Positions 26,459 to 35,310 of a stretch of DNA of 64,000 bases are shown here, in pieces. The DNA lies in assembly GCA_004551485.1 (NCBI GenBank), contig SBLD01000004.1:1-64000 (forward strand). The letters run 5' to 3'. The first letter of the stretch is position 1; the number at the start of each line of letters is the position of its first letter. Below the pieces are notes generated by a model. The model worked only from the letters and a program-made list of their open reading frames with translations. It did not search any database and had not been told where the DNA came from. A program made the position numbers and the translations under genes. This DNA is from Billgrantia azerbaijanica (lineage in GTDB: Bacteria > Pseudomonadota > Gammaproteobacteria > Pseudomonadales > Halomonadaceae).

Positions 26459-26860
26459 TCAGGCGAACTGCTGGAGATGGTACTGGTAGTCGATCTCCCA
26501 CATCGAGGTGATGCGATTCTCCTCGCGGGCCAGCCGCAGGCAATCATTGGCCTGCAGCACGCGCCCGGTGCGGATCACCGCATGCGCCAGGGGGAGCGGG
26601 GCCAGGTTGATGTCCACGATCGATAGCCGCCCTTCCTCCACGCCGAGTTCATCCTGCCAGGCCTGCGCCAGCAGCTCGGGCCGCAGTCGACGCTCCAGCG
26701 CGTCCTTCTCGAAGGTGCGAAACGCGACGGCCAGGTCGTAGTCGCTGTCCGGCGTGGCCGTACCCTTGGTACGCGAGCCGTAGAGCCACAGCACGGCGAT
26801 GGCGTCGTCTCGGGCCGCCAGGTCGGTCAGGGCCTGCAGCATGGCTGTCTCGTCGTGCAT
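26459..26860 (-). CDS. MntA-type nucleotidyltransferase antitoxin, module 2
   Basis: A 133-residue MNT nucleotidyltransferase with Gly28-Ser29 (YGSRTKG) and Asp40/Asp42 (DSDYDLAV). It carries the conserved VDINLAPLPLAHAVI segment of the family. It precedes and probably restrains the HEPN gene downstream. The region before its start, 26861-26951, must hold the module promoter, and directly beyond lies the decayed peptidase fragment. Confidence 0.88.
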   Translation of the reverse strand: MHDETAMLQALTDLAARDDAIAVLWLYGSRTKGTATPDSDYDLAVAFRTFEKDALERRLRPELLAQAWQDELGVEEGRLSIVDINLAPLPLAHAVIRTGRVLQANDCLRLAREENRITSMWEIDYQYHLQQFA

Positions 26861-26951
26861 CGTTGTCCCATCTCTCGGTGTCGGCCAGTCCCGCCATACG
26901 GCTGCTGAGCGGGTGGTCGCGGATGGGCACAGGATAGCATGGCGGGCTTGT

Positions 26952-27061
26952 CACCGACTTCTGCAACCCGCACTACCACGGCCCCAGCGACACTTGGGAG
27001 CGGCTCGACGATGCCCGCATGGCGTGGCTGACCCAGGCGCTGGCGCGGCTGGCACGGGGAC
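26952..27061 (+). pseudogene. Decayed duplicate of the M28 peptidase 3' end
   Basis: This stretch repeats the last part of the peptidase gene at 25799-25928. Both read NPHYHGPSDTWERLD and then AR(M)A..LT.AL, ending RLARG. Relative to the first copy there is a 9-base gap after CACCGAC and a 15-base gap near the end, and the stop codon is lost (GGACAAG instead of GGATGA). No start or upstream part remains. It marks either an old tandem peptidase gene or a duplication made when MNT/HEPN module 2 was inserted, since the two copies flank that module. Confidence 0.8.
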
Positions 27062-27153
27062 AAGAGGTTGCCGTCAGCGTAACGCTGCGTAGTAGACTGA
27101 AGCCATGAGCCTCGCGTGAGGCCCCAGACAGACTATCGTCTGCGAGCACTGCC

Positions 27154-27561
27154 ATGACACGATGCTTCGACACTCCCGGGCCCCAGGCCGCGCTTCGGCG
27201 TTGCCTCTTGAACTTCGATGGGCTGGCGTTTGCCGTGCTCTTTGGCAGCCGCGCCACCGGGCGGGCTGGTGCCGAGAGCGATTGGGATATCGCCGTACAA
27301 TGGCAGGGCATGCCGGAAGACCCCATGGAGTTCTTCGGCCGCAACGAGACCTTGCGCCGTGAGCTGGCCCGTTGCCTGGACGTTGGTGAAGAGAGGGTCG
27401 ACGTGGTTGACCTGCACCGGGCTGGGCTGGCGTTGCGCGGCGCCGTCGCGGAGGATGGGATTCCGCTGTACGGGGAGGATTCGCTGGCCTGGGCGCTGTT
27501 CCTCAAGCGCACCTGGCAGGACATGGAGCACTGGATGCTGGAGCAGCGCTATGCGCCTTGA
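27154..27561 (+). CDS. MntA-type nucleotidyltransferase antitoxin, module 3
   Basis: A 135-residue MNT nucleotidyltransferase with Gly31-Ser32 (GSRATGRAG) and Asp43/Asp45 (ESDWDIAV), and the VDVVDLHRAG segment. The frame is intact, but its HEPN partner is reduced to a 27-codon stub starting inside this gene. Without a toxin to modify, it may be on the way to loss or act on partners elsewhere. Confidence 0.85.
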   Translation: MTRCFDTPGPQAALRRCLLNFDGLAFAVLFGSRATGRAGAESDWDIAVQWQGMPEDPMEFFGRNETLRRELARCLDVGEERVDVVDLHRAGLALRGAVAEDGIPLYGEDSLAWALFLKRTWQDMEHWMLEQRYAP

Positions 27562-27634
27562 GCACTACCTGGCCGAAACTCGACAGCTGGCTAAGCGGCA
27601 GAGTGCCATCCTGGCCGAGCTTCCGGAGGCATGA
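27551..27634 (+). pseudogene. Truncated HEPN-partner stub, module 3
   Basis: A 27-codon open frame (MRLEHYLAETRQLAK ... ELPEA) that begins in an ATG overlapping the end of the MNT gene, exactly where the toxin gene should start. HEPN proteins of about 130 residues are expected, and no RN...H motif remains before the TGA at 27632-27634. I infer that the rest was deleted or replaced; the following 129 bases to the ABC receptor gene show nothing recognisable. Confidence 0.6.
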
Positions 27635-27763
27635 GTGCCGGCGCTGGATCACGGTCGAAGCCGGCAGGCCCAACCCGGCCGTTGAAAACCGCTTCGCCGC
27701 TTCGTCGCCATCTCGCCTAGGGTGTAGGGAGAGTCAGGCAACCCGGGCGGCGAGTGGCGATCG

Positions 27764-30295
27764 ATGAGAGGCCTGTTGCTTCTGAGCGCGGTACTGGTGC
27801 TGACGGGCGTGGTCGTGGTGGCGCTGCGCCCGCCCGGCGGCACGTCGTCCACGGTCGCCGAGCAGGGGCGGGTCGCCGAGGCGGGGGCGCTTGCCGAGCG
27901 CCGCGGGGCGCTGGTGGATCAGGTCGTGTTCACCCGCGAGGACGAACCGGGGCGGGTGACGGGGCTGATCGAGGCGGGCACCCACCAAGTCTTCACCCAG
28001 GGCATCTCCAGCCCCAGCATCTTCCATCGGCTGCGCGACTCGCTGGCCACCGACTACGACCTCTCCTACGGCACCTCCAGCGAGCTGACGCTGAACCCGG
28101 CCGGACCCGAGCTGGCCGACGGCTCGCTCAATCCCTTCCACGTACCGGCCATCCGCGAGGCGCTCAACCGCCTGGTGGATCGCGACTACGTCGCCAAGGA
28201 AATCTACGGCGGCCTGGCCGAGCCACGTTTCCTGCCGCTCTCCACCGCCTTGCCCGACTATGCGCGCCTGGCCGCCGTGGCCCGCGAGCTGGAGCTGCGC
28301 TATGCCCACGACCCCGAGGCGGCCCGCGAGACGATCTTCGCCGAGATGCAGGCCCTGGGGGCACGCCGCCGCGAGGGGCGCTGGCACTACGAGGGCGAGC
28401 CGGTGCGCCTGATCGTGCTGATCCGCACCGAGGACCAGCGCCGCCTGGTGGGCGACTACGCCGCCAACCTGCTGGCGGGCCTCGGCTTCGTGGTCGAGCG
28501 CCGCTACCGCACGGCGGAAGAGGCCTCGCGCATCTGGATTGCCACCGACCCCAACGCGGGGCAGTGGCACCTCTACACCGGTGGCTGGATCACCATCGAG
28601 ATCGTGCGCGACCAGGCGGAGGTCTTCAGCTTCTACTACACACCGCGCGGCCGCGCCGAACCCCTGTGGCAGGCCTACGAGCCCAGTCCGGAATTCGACG
28701 CCCTCGCCGAGCGGCTGCAGCGGCGCGACTATGCGACCTGGGAGGAGCGCCAGGCGATGATGGCGCGGGCGCTCGAGCTGTCCTTGGAGAACTCGGCGCG
28801 GATCTGGCTCGTCGACCAGCTGATCGCCTCGCCGCGGGCCGCCAACGTCGAGGTGGCGGTCGACCTCGCCGGCGGGCTCTCGGGCTCGGCGCTGTGGCCC
28901 TACACTCTGCGCTATGCGGACCGGGTGGGCGGCGAGATGGTGTTCGGCACGCCGGGACTGCTGACCGAACCGTGGAACCCAGTGGCGGGCAGCAACTGGA
29001 TCTTCGACCAGATGATCATGCGTGCCACCCAAGACCCGGTGGCGCTGCCCGACCCCTTCACTGGCCTCTACCGCCCCCAGCGCATTGCCCGCGCCGCGGT
29101 GACCGTGCAGGACGACGTGGCGGTGGAGCGTTCTCTCGACTGGCTGAGCGTGACGCGGCAGGAACGGATCGAGGTGCCCGCCGAGGCCTGGATCGACTGG
29201 GACAGCGAGGCGGGCCGTTTCGTCAGCGTCGGCGAACGCCACGACGCGCCGCTCACGGCCCGCACACGGGTACGGGTTCGCTACCAGGAGGGGCTGTTCG
29301 AGCAGCGCTGGCACGACGGCACGACGCTGTCGCTGGCCGATTTCGTGCTGCCGCTGATCCTCGCCTTCGAGCGCGCCGACGAGTCGAGCCGGCTCTTCGA
29401 TGCGGCCTACCTGCCCACCTTCGAGGTCTTCCAGCGCCACTTCCGCGGCTGGCGCATCGTCTCCCGCGAGCCGCTGGTCATCGACATCTACAGCGACCAG
29501 ATCTTCCCCGATGCCGAGACCATCGTCGCGGCCCGGGCGCCGGGGCCGCAGCCCTGGCACACCCTGGCGTTGGCCATGCGTGCCGAGCGCAACGGCGAAC
29601 TGGCCTTCTCCTCCAACAAGGCGGACCGCCTGCGGGTCGACTGGCTGAGCCTGGTGGCCGGCCCCAGCCTGCCGATCCTTTCCCGCCATCTCGAGGCGGT
29701 ACGCCAACAGGGCGGCCCGGACCTGCCTGCCGAACTCGACGACCTGCTGGCGGCGGACGAGGCCGCGGCGCGCTACCGGGCGCTCGCCGACTGGCATGCC
29801 GAGCGCGGCCACTTCTGGATCGGCAACGGCCCCTTCCTGCTCGATACCGTCCACCCGGTGGCGGGCAGCCTGGTACTCGAGCGCTTCGCCGACTTTCCCG
29901 ATCCGGCCGACAAGTGGCTGCGCTTCAGCCGGCCGATGATCCCCGAGCTCGGCCTCGACGGCCCGCTGGTGGTGGAGCGCGATCCCCAGTCGCCGGGCGG
30001 CGTGAGCTTTTCGCTCGACATCACCTTCGAGGGCGAGCCCTATCCCGCCGAAGCGATCGCGCGGGTGCAGTTCCTGCTCTTCGATGGCCGCGGCGAGCTG
30101 GCCGAGCGCGGCGAAGCCGAACGGCGGGATGCCGGGCGCTGGCGGATCGCGCTATCGCCGGCGAGGCTCGCCGCACTGGGCGTCGGCGCCAACAGCCTGG
30201 AAGTCGCCGTGACCAGCCGCCGGGTGGCCCTGCCGACCTTCGCCACGCACGTCTTCGCCACGGTGCCGCCCGGCGGCAAGGAGGCATCGCCATGA
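27764..30295 (+). CDS. Large SBP_bac_5-type ABC receptor with permuted motif order
   Basis: An 843-residue receptor for a peptide/nickel-type importer. Its N-terminus (residues 4-22) is a hydrophobic anchor without a clear cleavage site, so it is probably tethered to the outer face of the inner membrane. The family motif normally found in the second half, AIREALNRLVDRDYV, is at 129-143, while the motifs normally near the N-terminus come later: WNPVAGSNW near 406, WHDGT at 516, GNGPFLL at 687. The order thus looks permuted relative to OppA/DppA. It heads a five-gene operon with 1-4-base overlaps. The ligand is unknown. Confidence 0.82.
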   Translation: MRGLLLLSAVLVLTGVVVVALRPPGGTSSTVAEQGRVAEAGALAERRGALVDQVVFTREDEPGRVTGLIEAGTHQVFTQGISSPSIFHRLRDSLATDYDLSYGTSSELTLNPAGPELADGSLNPFHVPAIREALNRLVDRDYVAKEIYGGLAEPRFLPLSTALPDYARLAAVARELELRYAHDPEAARETIFAEMQALGARRREGRWHYEGEPVRLIVLIRTEDQRRLVGDYAANLLAGLGFVVERRYRTAEEASRIWIATDPNAGQWHLYTGGWITIEIVRDQAEVFSFYYTPRGRAEPLWQAYEPSPEFDALAERLQRRDYATWEERQAMMARALELSLENSARIWLVDQLIASPRAANVEVAVDLAGGLSGSALWPYTLRYADRVGGEMVFGTPGLLTEPWNPVAGSNWIFDQMIMRATQDPVALPDPFTGLYRPQRIARAAVTVQDDVAVERSLDWLSVTRQERIEVPAEAWIDWDSEAGRFVSVGERHDAPLTARTRVRVRYQEGLFEQRWHDGTTLSLADFVLPLILAFERADESSRLFDAAYLPTFEVFQRHFRGWRIVSREPLVIDIYSDQIFPDAETIVAARAPGPQPWHTLALAMRAERNGELAFSSNKADRLRVDWLSLVAGPSLPILSRHLEAVRQQGGPDLPAELDDLLAADEAAARYRALADWHAERGHFWIGNGPFLLDTVHPVAGSLVLERFADFPDPADKWLRFSRPMIPELGLDGPLVVERDPQSPGGVSFSLDITFEGEPYPAEAIARVQFLLFDGRGELAERGEAERRDAGRWRIALSPARLAALGVGANSLEVAVTSRRVALPTFATHVFATVPPGGKEASP

Positions 30296-31419
30296 GCCGC
30301 AAATCCGGTGCGTCCGCGATCCAGCGCCCGGCCCGCCGGGGGCGGCTGCGTGACCTGCGCCGCCTGCTCGCCTACACGCTCAAGCGGCTGCTGGCGCTCT
30401 TCGTCACCGTCCTGGTGGGCGTCTACCTGACCATCGTCATCGCCAACATGGGCGGCCAGGTGGACGAACTGCGCCGCGTGCAGATCCGCAGCGAGGCCGC
30501 CGAGGCGGTGCGCGCCGACCCGGCCTTCCAGGACATGCCCGCCGAGGAGCGCAACGCCCTGATCGAACGCCAGGTGGCGCTGGAGGTGGAGCGGCTGCGC
30601 CTCGACGAACCCTTCGCGGTGCGCAGCGTCGATTACCTCCAGCAGGCCATGCGCCTCGACCTGGGGCGCGCCGAGCAGATGCACAGCGACCGCGGCTCCC
30701 GCGCGGTCTACGACATCATCGTCGAGCGCCTGCCGGCGACGTTGCTGCTGTTCGGCACCGCCAACCTGCTGGTCTTCTTCACCTCGGTGTTCGTGGCGCT
30801 GTGGCTGTCGCGGCGCTACGGCAGCGCGCTGGACCGCAGCGTGGTCGCCCTGGCGCCCACCTCGGCGGCGCCAGGCTGGTTCTACGGCATCTTCCTGATC
30901 CTCGTCTTCGCCTTCGTGACGCCGCTGTTGCCGCCCGGCGGCATGGTGGCCGTGCCGCCGCCGGAGGCGAGCTGGGAGTATGCCGCCAGCGTGGCGCGGC
31001 ACATGCTGCTGCCGGTGGCGGCGATGTTCCTGTCGCAGATCTTCATCTCCATCTACTCCTGGCGCACCTTCTTCCTGATCCACTCCAGCGAGGACTACGT
31101 CGAGATGGCGCGCGCCAAGGGGCTGCCGTCGCACACCATCGAGCGGCGCTACATCCTGCGCCCCACGCTCTCGCCGATCGTCACCAGCTTCCTGCTGATG
31201 CTGATCGGCCTGTGGAGCGGAGCCATCATCCTCGAGCAGGTGTTCAACTGGCCAGGACTCGGCTCGCTGCTCTTCCGCGCCATCGGCTACCGCGACACCC
31301 CGGTGATCATCGGCGCCGTGGTGATCTTCGCCTACCTGCTGGCCGCCACGGTGTTCGTGCTCGACATCCTCTACGCGCTGCTCGACCCGCGCGTGCGCCT
31401 CGAGGGAGGGCCGTCATGA
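30292..31419 (+). CDS. Peptide/nickel-type ABC transporter permease (DppB-like)
   Basis: A 375-residue inner-membrane permease. An N-terminal helix (ALFVTVLVGVYLTIV) is followed by a periplasmic part and about five more segments. The coupling motif is EDYVEMARAKGLPSHTIERR, split here around the conserved ARAKGL, with LRPTLSPIVTSF next. The periplasmic loop between helices 1 and 2 is long (about 120 residues), like DppB. Its ATG overlaps the receptor stop by 4 bases. Confidence 0.9.
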   Translation: MSRKSGASAIQRPARRGRLRDLRRLLAYTLKRLLALFVTVLVGVYLTIVIANMGGQVDELRRVQIRSEAAEAVRADPAFQDMPAEERNALIERQVALEVERLRLDEPFAVRSVDYLQQAMRLDLGRAEQMHSDRGSRAVYDIIVERLPATLLLFGTANLLVFFTSVFVALWLSRRYGSALDRSVVALAPTSAAPGWFYGIFLILVFAFVTPLLPPGGMVAVPPPEASWEYAASVARHMLLPVAAMFLSQIFISIYSWRTFFLIHSSEDYVEMARAKGLPSHTIERRYILRPTLSPIVTSFLLMLIGLWSGAIILEQVFNWPGLGSLLFRAIGYRDTPVIIGAVVIFAYLLAATVFVLDILYALLDPRVRLEGGPS

Positions 31420-32774
31420 TGGGCGGACGCTGGGGCGAGGGGCTCCGCGAGCTGCGCCGCTACCCCTCGGCGCTGATGGGGCTGGCGATCATCGCCGCGC
31501 TGGTGGCGATCTCGTTCTACACGGTGGTGGCCATTCCCTATTCCGAGGCGCTGGCCCAGTGGCGCGGCGGCGAGGTGTGGCAGCGCAACCCCGTCAACGC
31601 GGCACCGGTATGGCTCGACCGCCTGGCCGGCGGCGGTGCGCCGCGTACCCAGGTCGTGACCAGCGCCGAGGCCGAGGTCGAGGAGAGCGCCTTCACCGGC
31701 GGGCGACGCCTGCGCATTCCGCTCGCCTTCGACTACGAGGCCGAGCAGTTTCCCAGCGAACTGACCCTCTTCCTGCACGCTCGGGGACACGACCAGCGTC
31801 CCTTCGTGCGCCTGCTGTGGCAGACGCCCGACGGCCGGGAGGTGCCGCTGGGCGGCTATCGTATCGGGGCGGAAGAGCGCATCTCGCTCTCCCAGGATCG
31901 CGCCCTGGAGCGTCGGCTGGGTGGTCTGGTGCCGCACATCGGGCTGCTGGCCGAGCCGGGGATGACGGCGGAGCGGGCGGCGGAGGCCGCGCCGTCGGTG
32001 CTGCCGGGGCGCTACACGCTGCTGATGGACGTGTTGCTCTTCGACGAGGCGGCGCGGGTCGATGCCGAACTGGTGCTCTACGGCCGGGTGCATGGCCTCG
32101 CCGGCACCGACCACCAGCGTCGCGACCTGAGCCTGGCGCTGCTGTGGGGCACCCCGGTGGCGCTCGCCTTCGGCCTGCTGGCCGCGGTGGGCACCACGGT
32201 GACCACCCTGGTGATCGCCGCCGTGGGCGTGTGGTACCGCGGCTGGGTCGATGCGACCATCCAGCGGCTCACCGAGGTCAACATGATCCTGCCGATCCTG
32301 CCCATCCTGGTGATGGTGGGTACCCTCTACTCGACCAGCATCTGGCTGATGCTCGGCGTGGTGGTGGTGCTGGGCATCTTCAGCGCCAGCATCAAGATGT
32401 ACCGGGCGATGCTGCTGCCGATCCGCGAGGCGCCCTACATCGAGGCGGCCCGCGCCTACGGGGCGAGCAATGCGCGTATCGTGCTGCGCTACCTGATCCC
32501 GCGCATCCTGCCGGTGCTCATTCCCACCTTCGTCACCCTGATTCCCACCTTCGTCTTCCTGGAGGCGTCGCTGGCGGTGCTGGGGCTGGGCGACCCGCTG
32601 CTGCCGACCTGGGGCAAGGTGCTCAACGACGCCCAGTCGCAGAGCGCGCTCTACAACGGCTACTACTACTGGGTGGTGTCGCCGGCGGTGCTGCTGATGT
32701 TGACCGGGCTGGGCTTCGCCATGCTCGGCTTCGCCCTGGACCGTGTGTTCAATCCGCGGCTGAGGAGCCTGTAA
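31416..32774 (+). CDS. Peptide/nickel-type ABC transporter permease with large periplasmic insert (DppC-like)
   Basis: A 452-residue permease. After the first hydrophobic segment (about 20-42) comes an unusually long region of about 200 residues without membrane segments, rich in charged beta-like stretches, before the typical DppC core begins near LSLALLWGTPVALAFG. The coupling motif is EAPYIEAARAYGASNARI. Ordinary DppC proteins are about 300 residues, so the insert is extra and probably contacts the large receptor. GGAGG lies before the first of two consecutive ATGs; the gene overlaps its neighbour by 4 bases. Confidence 0.87.
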   Translation: MMGGRWGEGLRELRRYPSALMGLAIIAALVAISFYTVVAIPYSEALAQWRGGEVWQRNPVNAAPVWLDRLAGGGAPRTQVVTSAEAEVEESAFTGGRRLRIPLAFDYEAEQFPSELTLFLHARGHDQRPFVRLLWQTPDGREVPLGGYRIGAEERISLSQDRALERRLGGLVPHIGLLAEPGMTAERAAEAAPSVLPGRYTLLMDVLLFDEAARVDAELVLYGRVHGLAGTDHQRRDLSLALLWGTPVALAFGLLAAVGTTVTTLVIAAVGVWYRGWVDATIQRLTEVNMILPILPILVMVGTLYSTSIWLMLGVVVVLGIFSASIKMYRAMLLPIREAPYIEAARAYGASNARIVLRYLIPRILPVLIPTFVTLIPTFVFLEASLAVLGLGDPLLPTWGKVLNDAQSQSALYNGYYYWVVSPAVLLMLTGLGFAMLGFALDRVFNPRLRSL

Positions 32775-33760
32775 TGAGCGCAGCGACGCTGCTGCACGTG
32801 GAGGACCTGGTGCTGCACTACCGGACGCGGCAGGGGACGGTGCGCGCCGTGGACGGCGTGAGCTTCGATGTGCGGCGGGGCGAGGCGCTGGTGGTGCTGG
32901 GCGAGTCGGGCTGTGGCAAGAGCTCGCTGGCCAAGGCGCTGATGCGCCTGCTGCCGCGCAACGTGGCGCGCACCGGCGGCCGGGTGCGCCTCGGCGACCT
33001 CGACGCCACCGCGCTCTCCGACGAGCGCTTTCGCCGCGAGGTGCAGTGGACGCGCCTGGCGCTGGTCATGCAGGCCTCGATGAACGCCCTCAACCCGGTG
33101 GTGCGCGTCGGCGAGCAGGTCGCCGAGCCGCTGCGCGTGCAGCGTCGCTGGTCGCGGCGCCGGGCCCTGGCGCGCGCCGCCGAGGTCTTCGAGCTGGTGG
33201 GCGTGGCCACGGACTTCCTCGCCCGCTACCCCTTCGAGCTCTCGGGCGGCATGCGCCAGCGCGCCGTGCTGGCCATGGCGCTGGTCGCCGAGCCGGAGTT
33301 GGTGATCCTCGACGAGCCCACCTCGGCGCTCGACGTGCTCACCCAGGCGAGCATCATGAACGCCCTGAAGCGCATCAAGCGTGAGCTAGGCACGAGCTTC
33401 ATCCTGATCACCCACGATGTGGCCACCTCCAGCGAGCTCGCCGACCGCGTGGCGCTGATGTACGCCGGCCAGCTCGTCGAGGTGGCCGATGCGGGGCGCT
33501 TCTTCGCCGCGCCGGCGCACCCCTACTCGCAGATGCTGATGGCCAGCGTGCCGCGACTGCACCAGCGCGCCCGGCCCGAAGCGATCCCCGGCCAACCGCC
33601 GAGCCTCTTCGAGCCGCCGGCCGGCTGCCGCTACGCCGAACGCTGCCCATACCGCTTTGCGCGCTGCGCCGAGCATCCGCCCGCCTTCGCGCTCGGTGAG
33701 CGCCACCGGGCGCGCTGCTGGCTGCACGCCGACGATGGCGAAGCCGGAGGTGCCCCATGA
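32774..33760 (+). CDS. Peptide/nickel-type ABC transporter ATPase (DppD-like)
   Basis: A 328-residue ATPase with Walker A GESGCGKSS, signature LSGGMRQRAVLAMAL, Walker B LVILDEPTSALD and switch ITHDVATSSELADR. The C-terminal oligopeptide-type tail has the usual cysteines (AGCRYAERCPYRFARC ... RCW), which in related ATPases can bind an iron-sulfur cluster. It begins in TAATG overlap with the permease. Confidence 0.92.
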   Translation: MSAATLLHVEDLVLHYRTRQGTVRAVDGVSFDVRRGEALVVLGESGCGKSSLAKALMRLLPRNVARTGGRVRLGDLDATALSDERFRREVQWTRLALVMQASMNALNPVVRVGEQVAEPLRVQRRWSRRRALARAAEVFELVGVATDFLARYPFELSGGMRQRAVLAMALVAEPELVILDEPTSALDVLTQASIMNALKRIKRELGTSFILITHDVATSSELADRVALMYAGQLVEVADAGRFFAAPAHPYSQMLMASVPRLHQRARPEAIPGQPPSLFEPPAGCRYAERCPYRFARCAEHPPAFALGERHRARCWLHADDGEAGGAP

Positions 33761-34767
33761 GCCCGTCCGCCGTCCCTCGCCCTGACGATGCCCAGGCCCC
33801 GCTGATCGCCGCCAGCGACCTGCACACCTGGTTCGAGCTGCGCCAGTGGGGCTTTCTGCGCCTGGGCGCGGTGCGCGCGGTGGATGGGGTCGATTTCACC
33901 CTGGCGCACGGCGAGGCGGTGGCCTTCGTTGGCGAGAGCGGCTGCGGCAAGAGCTCGCTGGCGCGCACCCTGCTCGGGTTGCACCGTCCCACCCGCGGCG
34001 AGGTGCGTTTCGCCGGCCGATCGCTCGGCGAGCTCAAGGGGCGCGCGCTCAAGGCGTACCGCGCCGAGGTGGGCTACGTGCAGCAGGATCCCTACGGGGC
34101 GCTGCCGCCGTTCCTGGACGTGCGACGCCTGCTCGCCGAGCCGCTGATCGTGCACGGCGTGCGCGACCGCGCCGAGCGCGAGCGGCGCATCCGTGCGGCA
34201 CTGGAGGAGGTGCGTCTGTCGCCGGCCGAGGAGTACCTCGGCAAGTTCCCGCACATGCTCAGCGGCGGCCAGCAGCAGCGGGTGGTCATCGCCCGGGCGC
34301 TGATCCTCGCGCCGCGGCTGGTGATCGCCGACGAGCCGGTCTCCATGCTCGATGCCTCGGTGCGCGTGGAGATCCTCGAGTTGCTGCGGCACATCCAGTG
34401 CGAGCGGGGGTTGACGCTGGCTTTCATCACCCACGACCTCTCCACCGTGCGCCACTACGCCGAGCGCATCTTCGTGATGTACGCCGGGCGGGTGGTGGAG
34501 AGCGCCCCGGTGGACGACCTGCTCGACCACCCGCAGCACCCCTACACCCAGGCGCTGCTCGCCGCCATCGCCGACCCCGACGCCGCCAACGCCACCCGGC
34601 TGCGCGAGGTGCCCGCCGGTGAGCCGCCGAGCCTGCTGCACCCGCCGGCGGCGTGCCGCTTCCACCCGCGCTGTCCGCACTTCATGGCCGGGGTGTGCGA
34701 CCGCCACGACCCGCCCGACTTCGAGCCGCGCCGCCGCCACCGCTCGGCCTGCTGGCTGCATCGCTGA
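33757..34767 (+). CDS. Peptide/nickel-type ABC transporter ATPase (DppF-like)
   Basis: A 336-residue ATPase, the second of the pair, with Walker A GESGCGKSS, signature [15 protein letters not shown], Walker B LVIADEPVSMLDASVR and THDLSTVRHYAER. The tail again has the four-cysteine set (AACRFHPRCPHFMAGVC ... CW). It ends the operon of one receptor, two permeases and two ATPases and overlaps the DppD-like gene by 4 bases. Confidence 0.92.
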   Translation: MSPSAVPRPDDAQAPLIAASDLHTWFELRQWGFLRLGAVRAVDGVDFTLAHGEAVAFVGESGCGKSSLARTLLGLHRPTRGEVRFAGRSLGELKGRALKAYRAEVGYVQQDPYGALPPFLDVRRLLAEPLIVHGVRDRAERERRIRAALEEVRLSPAEEYLGKFPHMLSGGQQQRVVIARALILAPRLVIADEPVSMLDASVRVEILELLRHIQCERGLTLAFITHDLSTVRHYAERIFVMYAGRVVESAPVDDLLDHPQHPYTQALLAAIADPDAANATRLREVPAGEPPSLLHPPAACRFHPRCPHFMAGVCDRHDPPDFEPRRRHRSACWLHR

Positions 34768-34875
34768 GAGGCGGCGCCTGTTGTCGTAGAGGGCACGCGG
34801 GCCCGCCCGGCCCGGTCAGGCTGGCTACACTGAAGAGGCCATTCGGCAGGGCGGGACACGCTTGGGAGGTGTGCC

Positions 34876-35310
34876 ATGAGCAACGAGCAACGCTATCGCG
34901 GCGGTTGCTTCTGCGGTGCCGTGCAGGTGCAGGTGACCGGCAAGCCGGCCGGCATGGGCTATTGCCACTGCGAATCGTGCCGACGCTGGTCGGCCGGACC
35001 GGTGAACGCCTTCACCCTATGGAAGCCGGAAGCCGTGCAGGTCACCCAGGGCGCCGACAACCTGGGCAGCTTCAGCAGGACCCCGGCCAGTCGGCGCCTG
35101 TGGTGCAAGACCTGCGGTGGCCATGTGATGACCGAGCACCCCGAGATGGGACTGATCGACGTCTATGCCGCGGTCATTCCCGACTTCCCCTTTGCGCCGG
35201 GGCTGCACGTCCACTACCAGGAGTCCGTGCTGCCATTGCGCGACGGCCTGCCCAAGATGCGGGACGTACCGGTGGAGATGGGTGGCTCGGGCCAGACGCT
35301 CGATGAGTGA
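34876..35310 (+). CDS. GFA/CENP-V-family zinc protein
   Basis: A 144-residue GFA-domain protein with zinc ligands in GGCFCGAVQV, YCHCESCRRWS and LWCKTCGGH. It differs clearly from the family member at 21211. It starts an overlapping run of four genes (to 37901) on the plus strand, with a lipoprotein, a membrane acyltransferase-like protein and a beta-lactamase-like hydrolase. The function is not known. Confidence 0.88.
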   Translation: MSNEQRYRGGCFCGAVQVQVTGKPAGMGYCHCESCRRWSAGPVNAFTLWKPEAVQVTQGADNLGSFSRTPASRRLWCKTCGGHVMTEHPEMGLIDVYAAVIPDFPFAPGLHVHYQESVLPLRDGLPKMRDVPVEMGGSGQTLDE

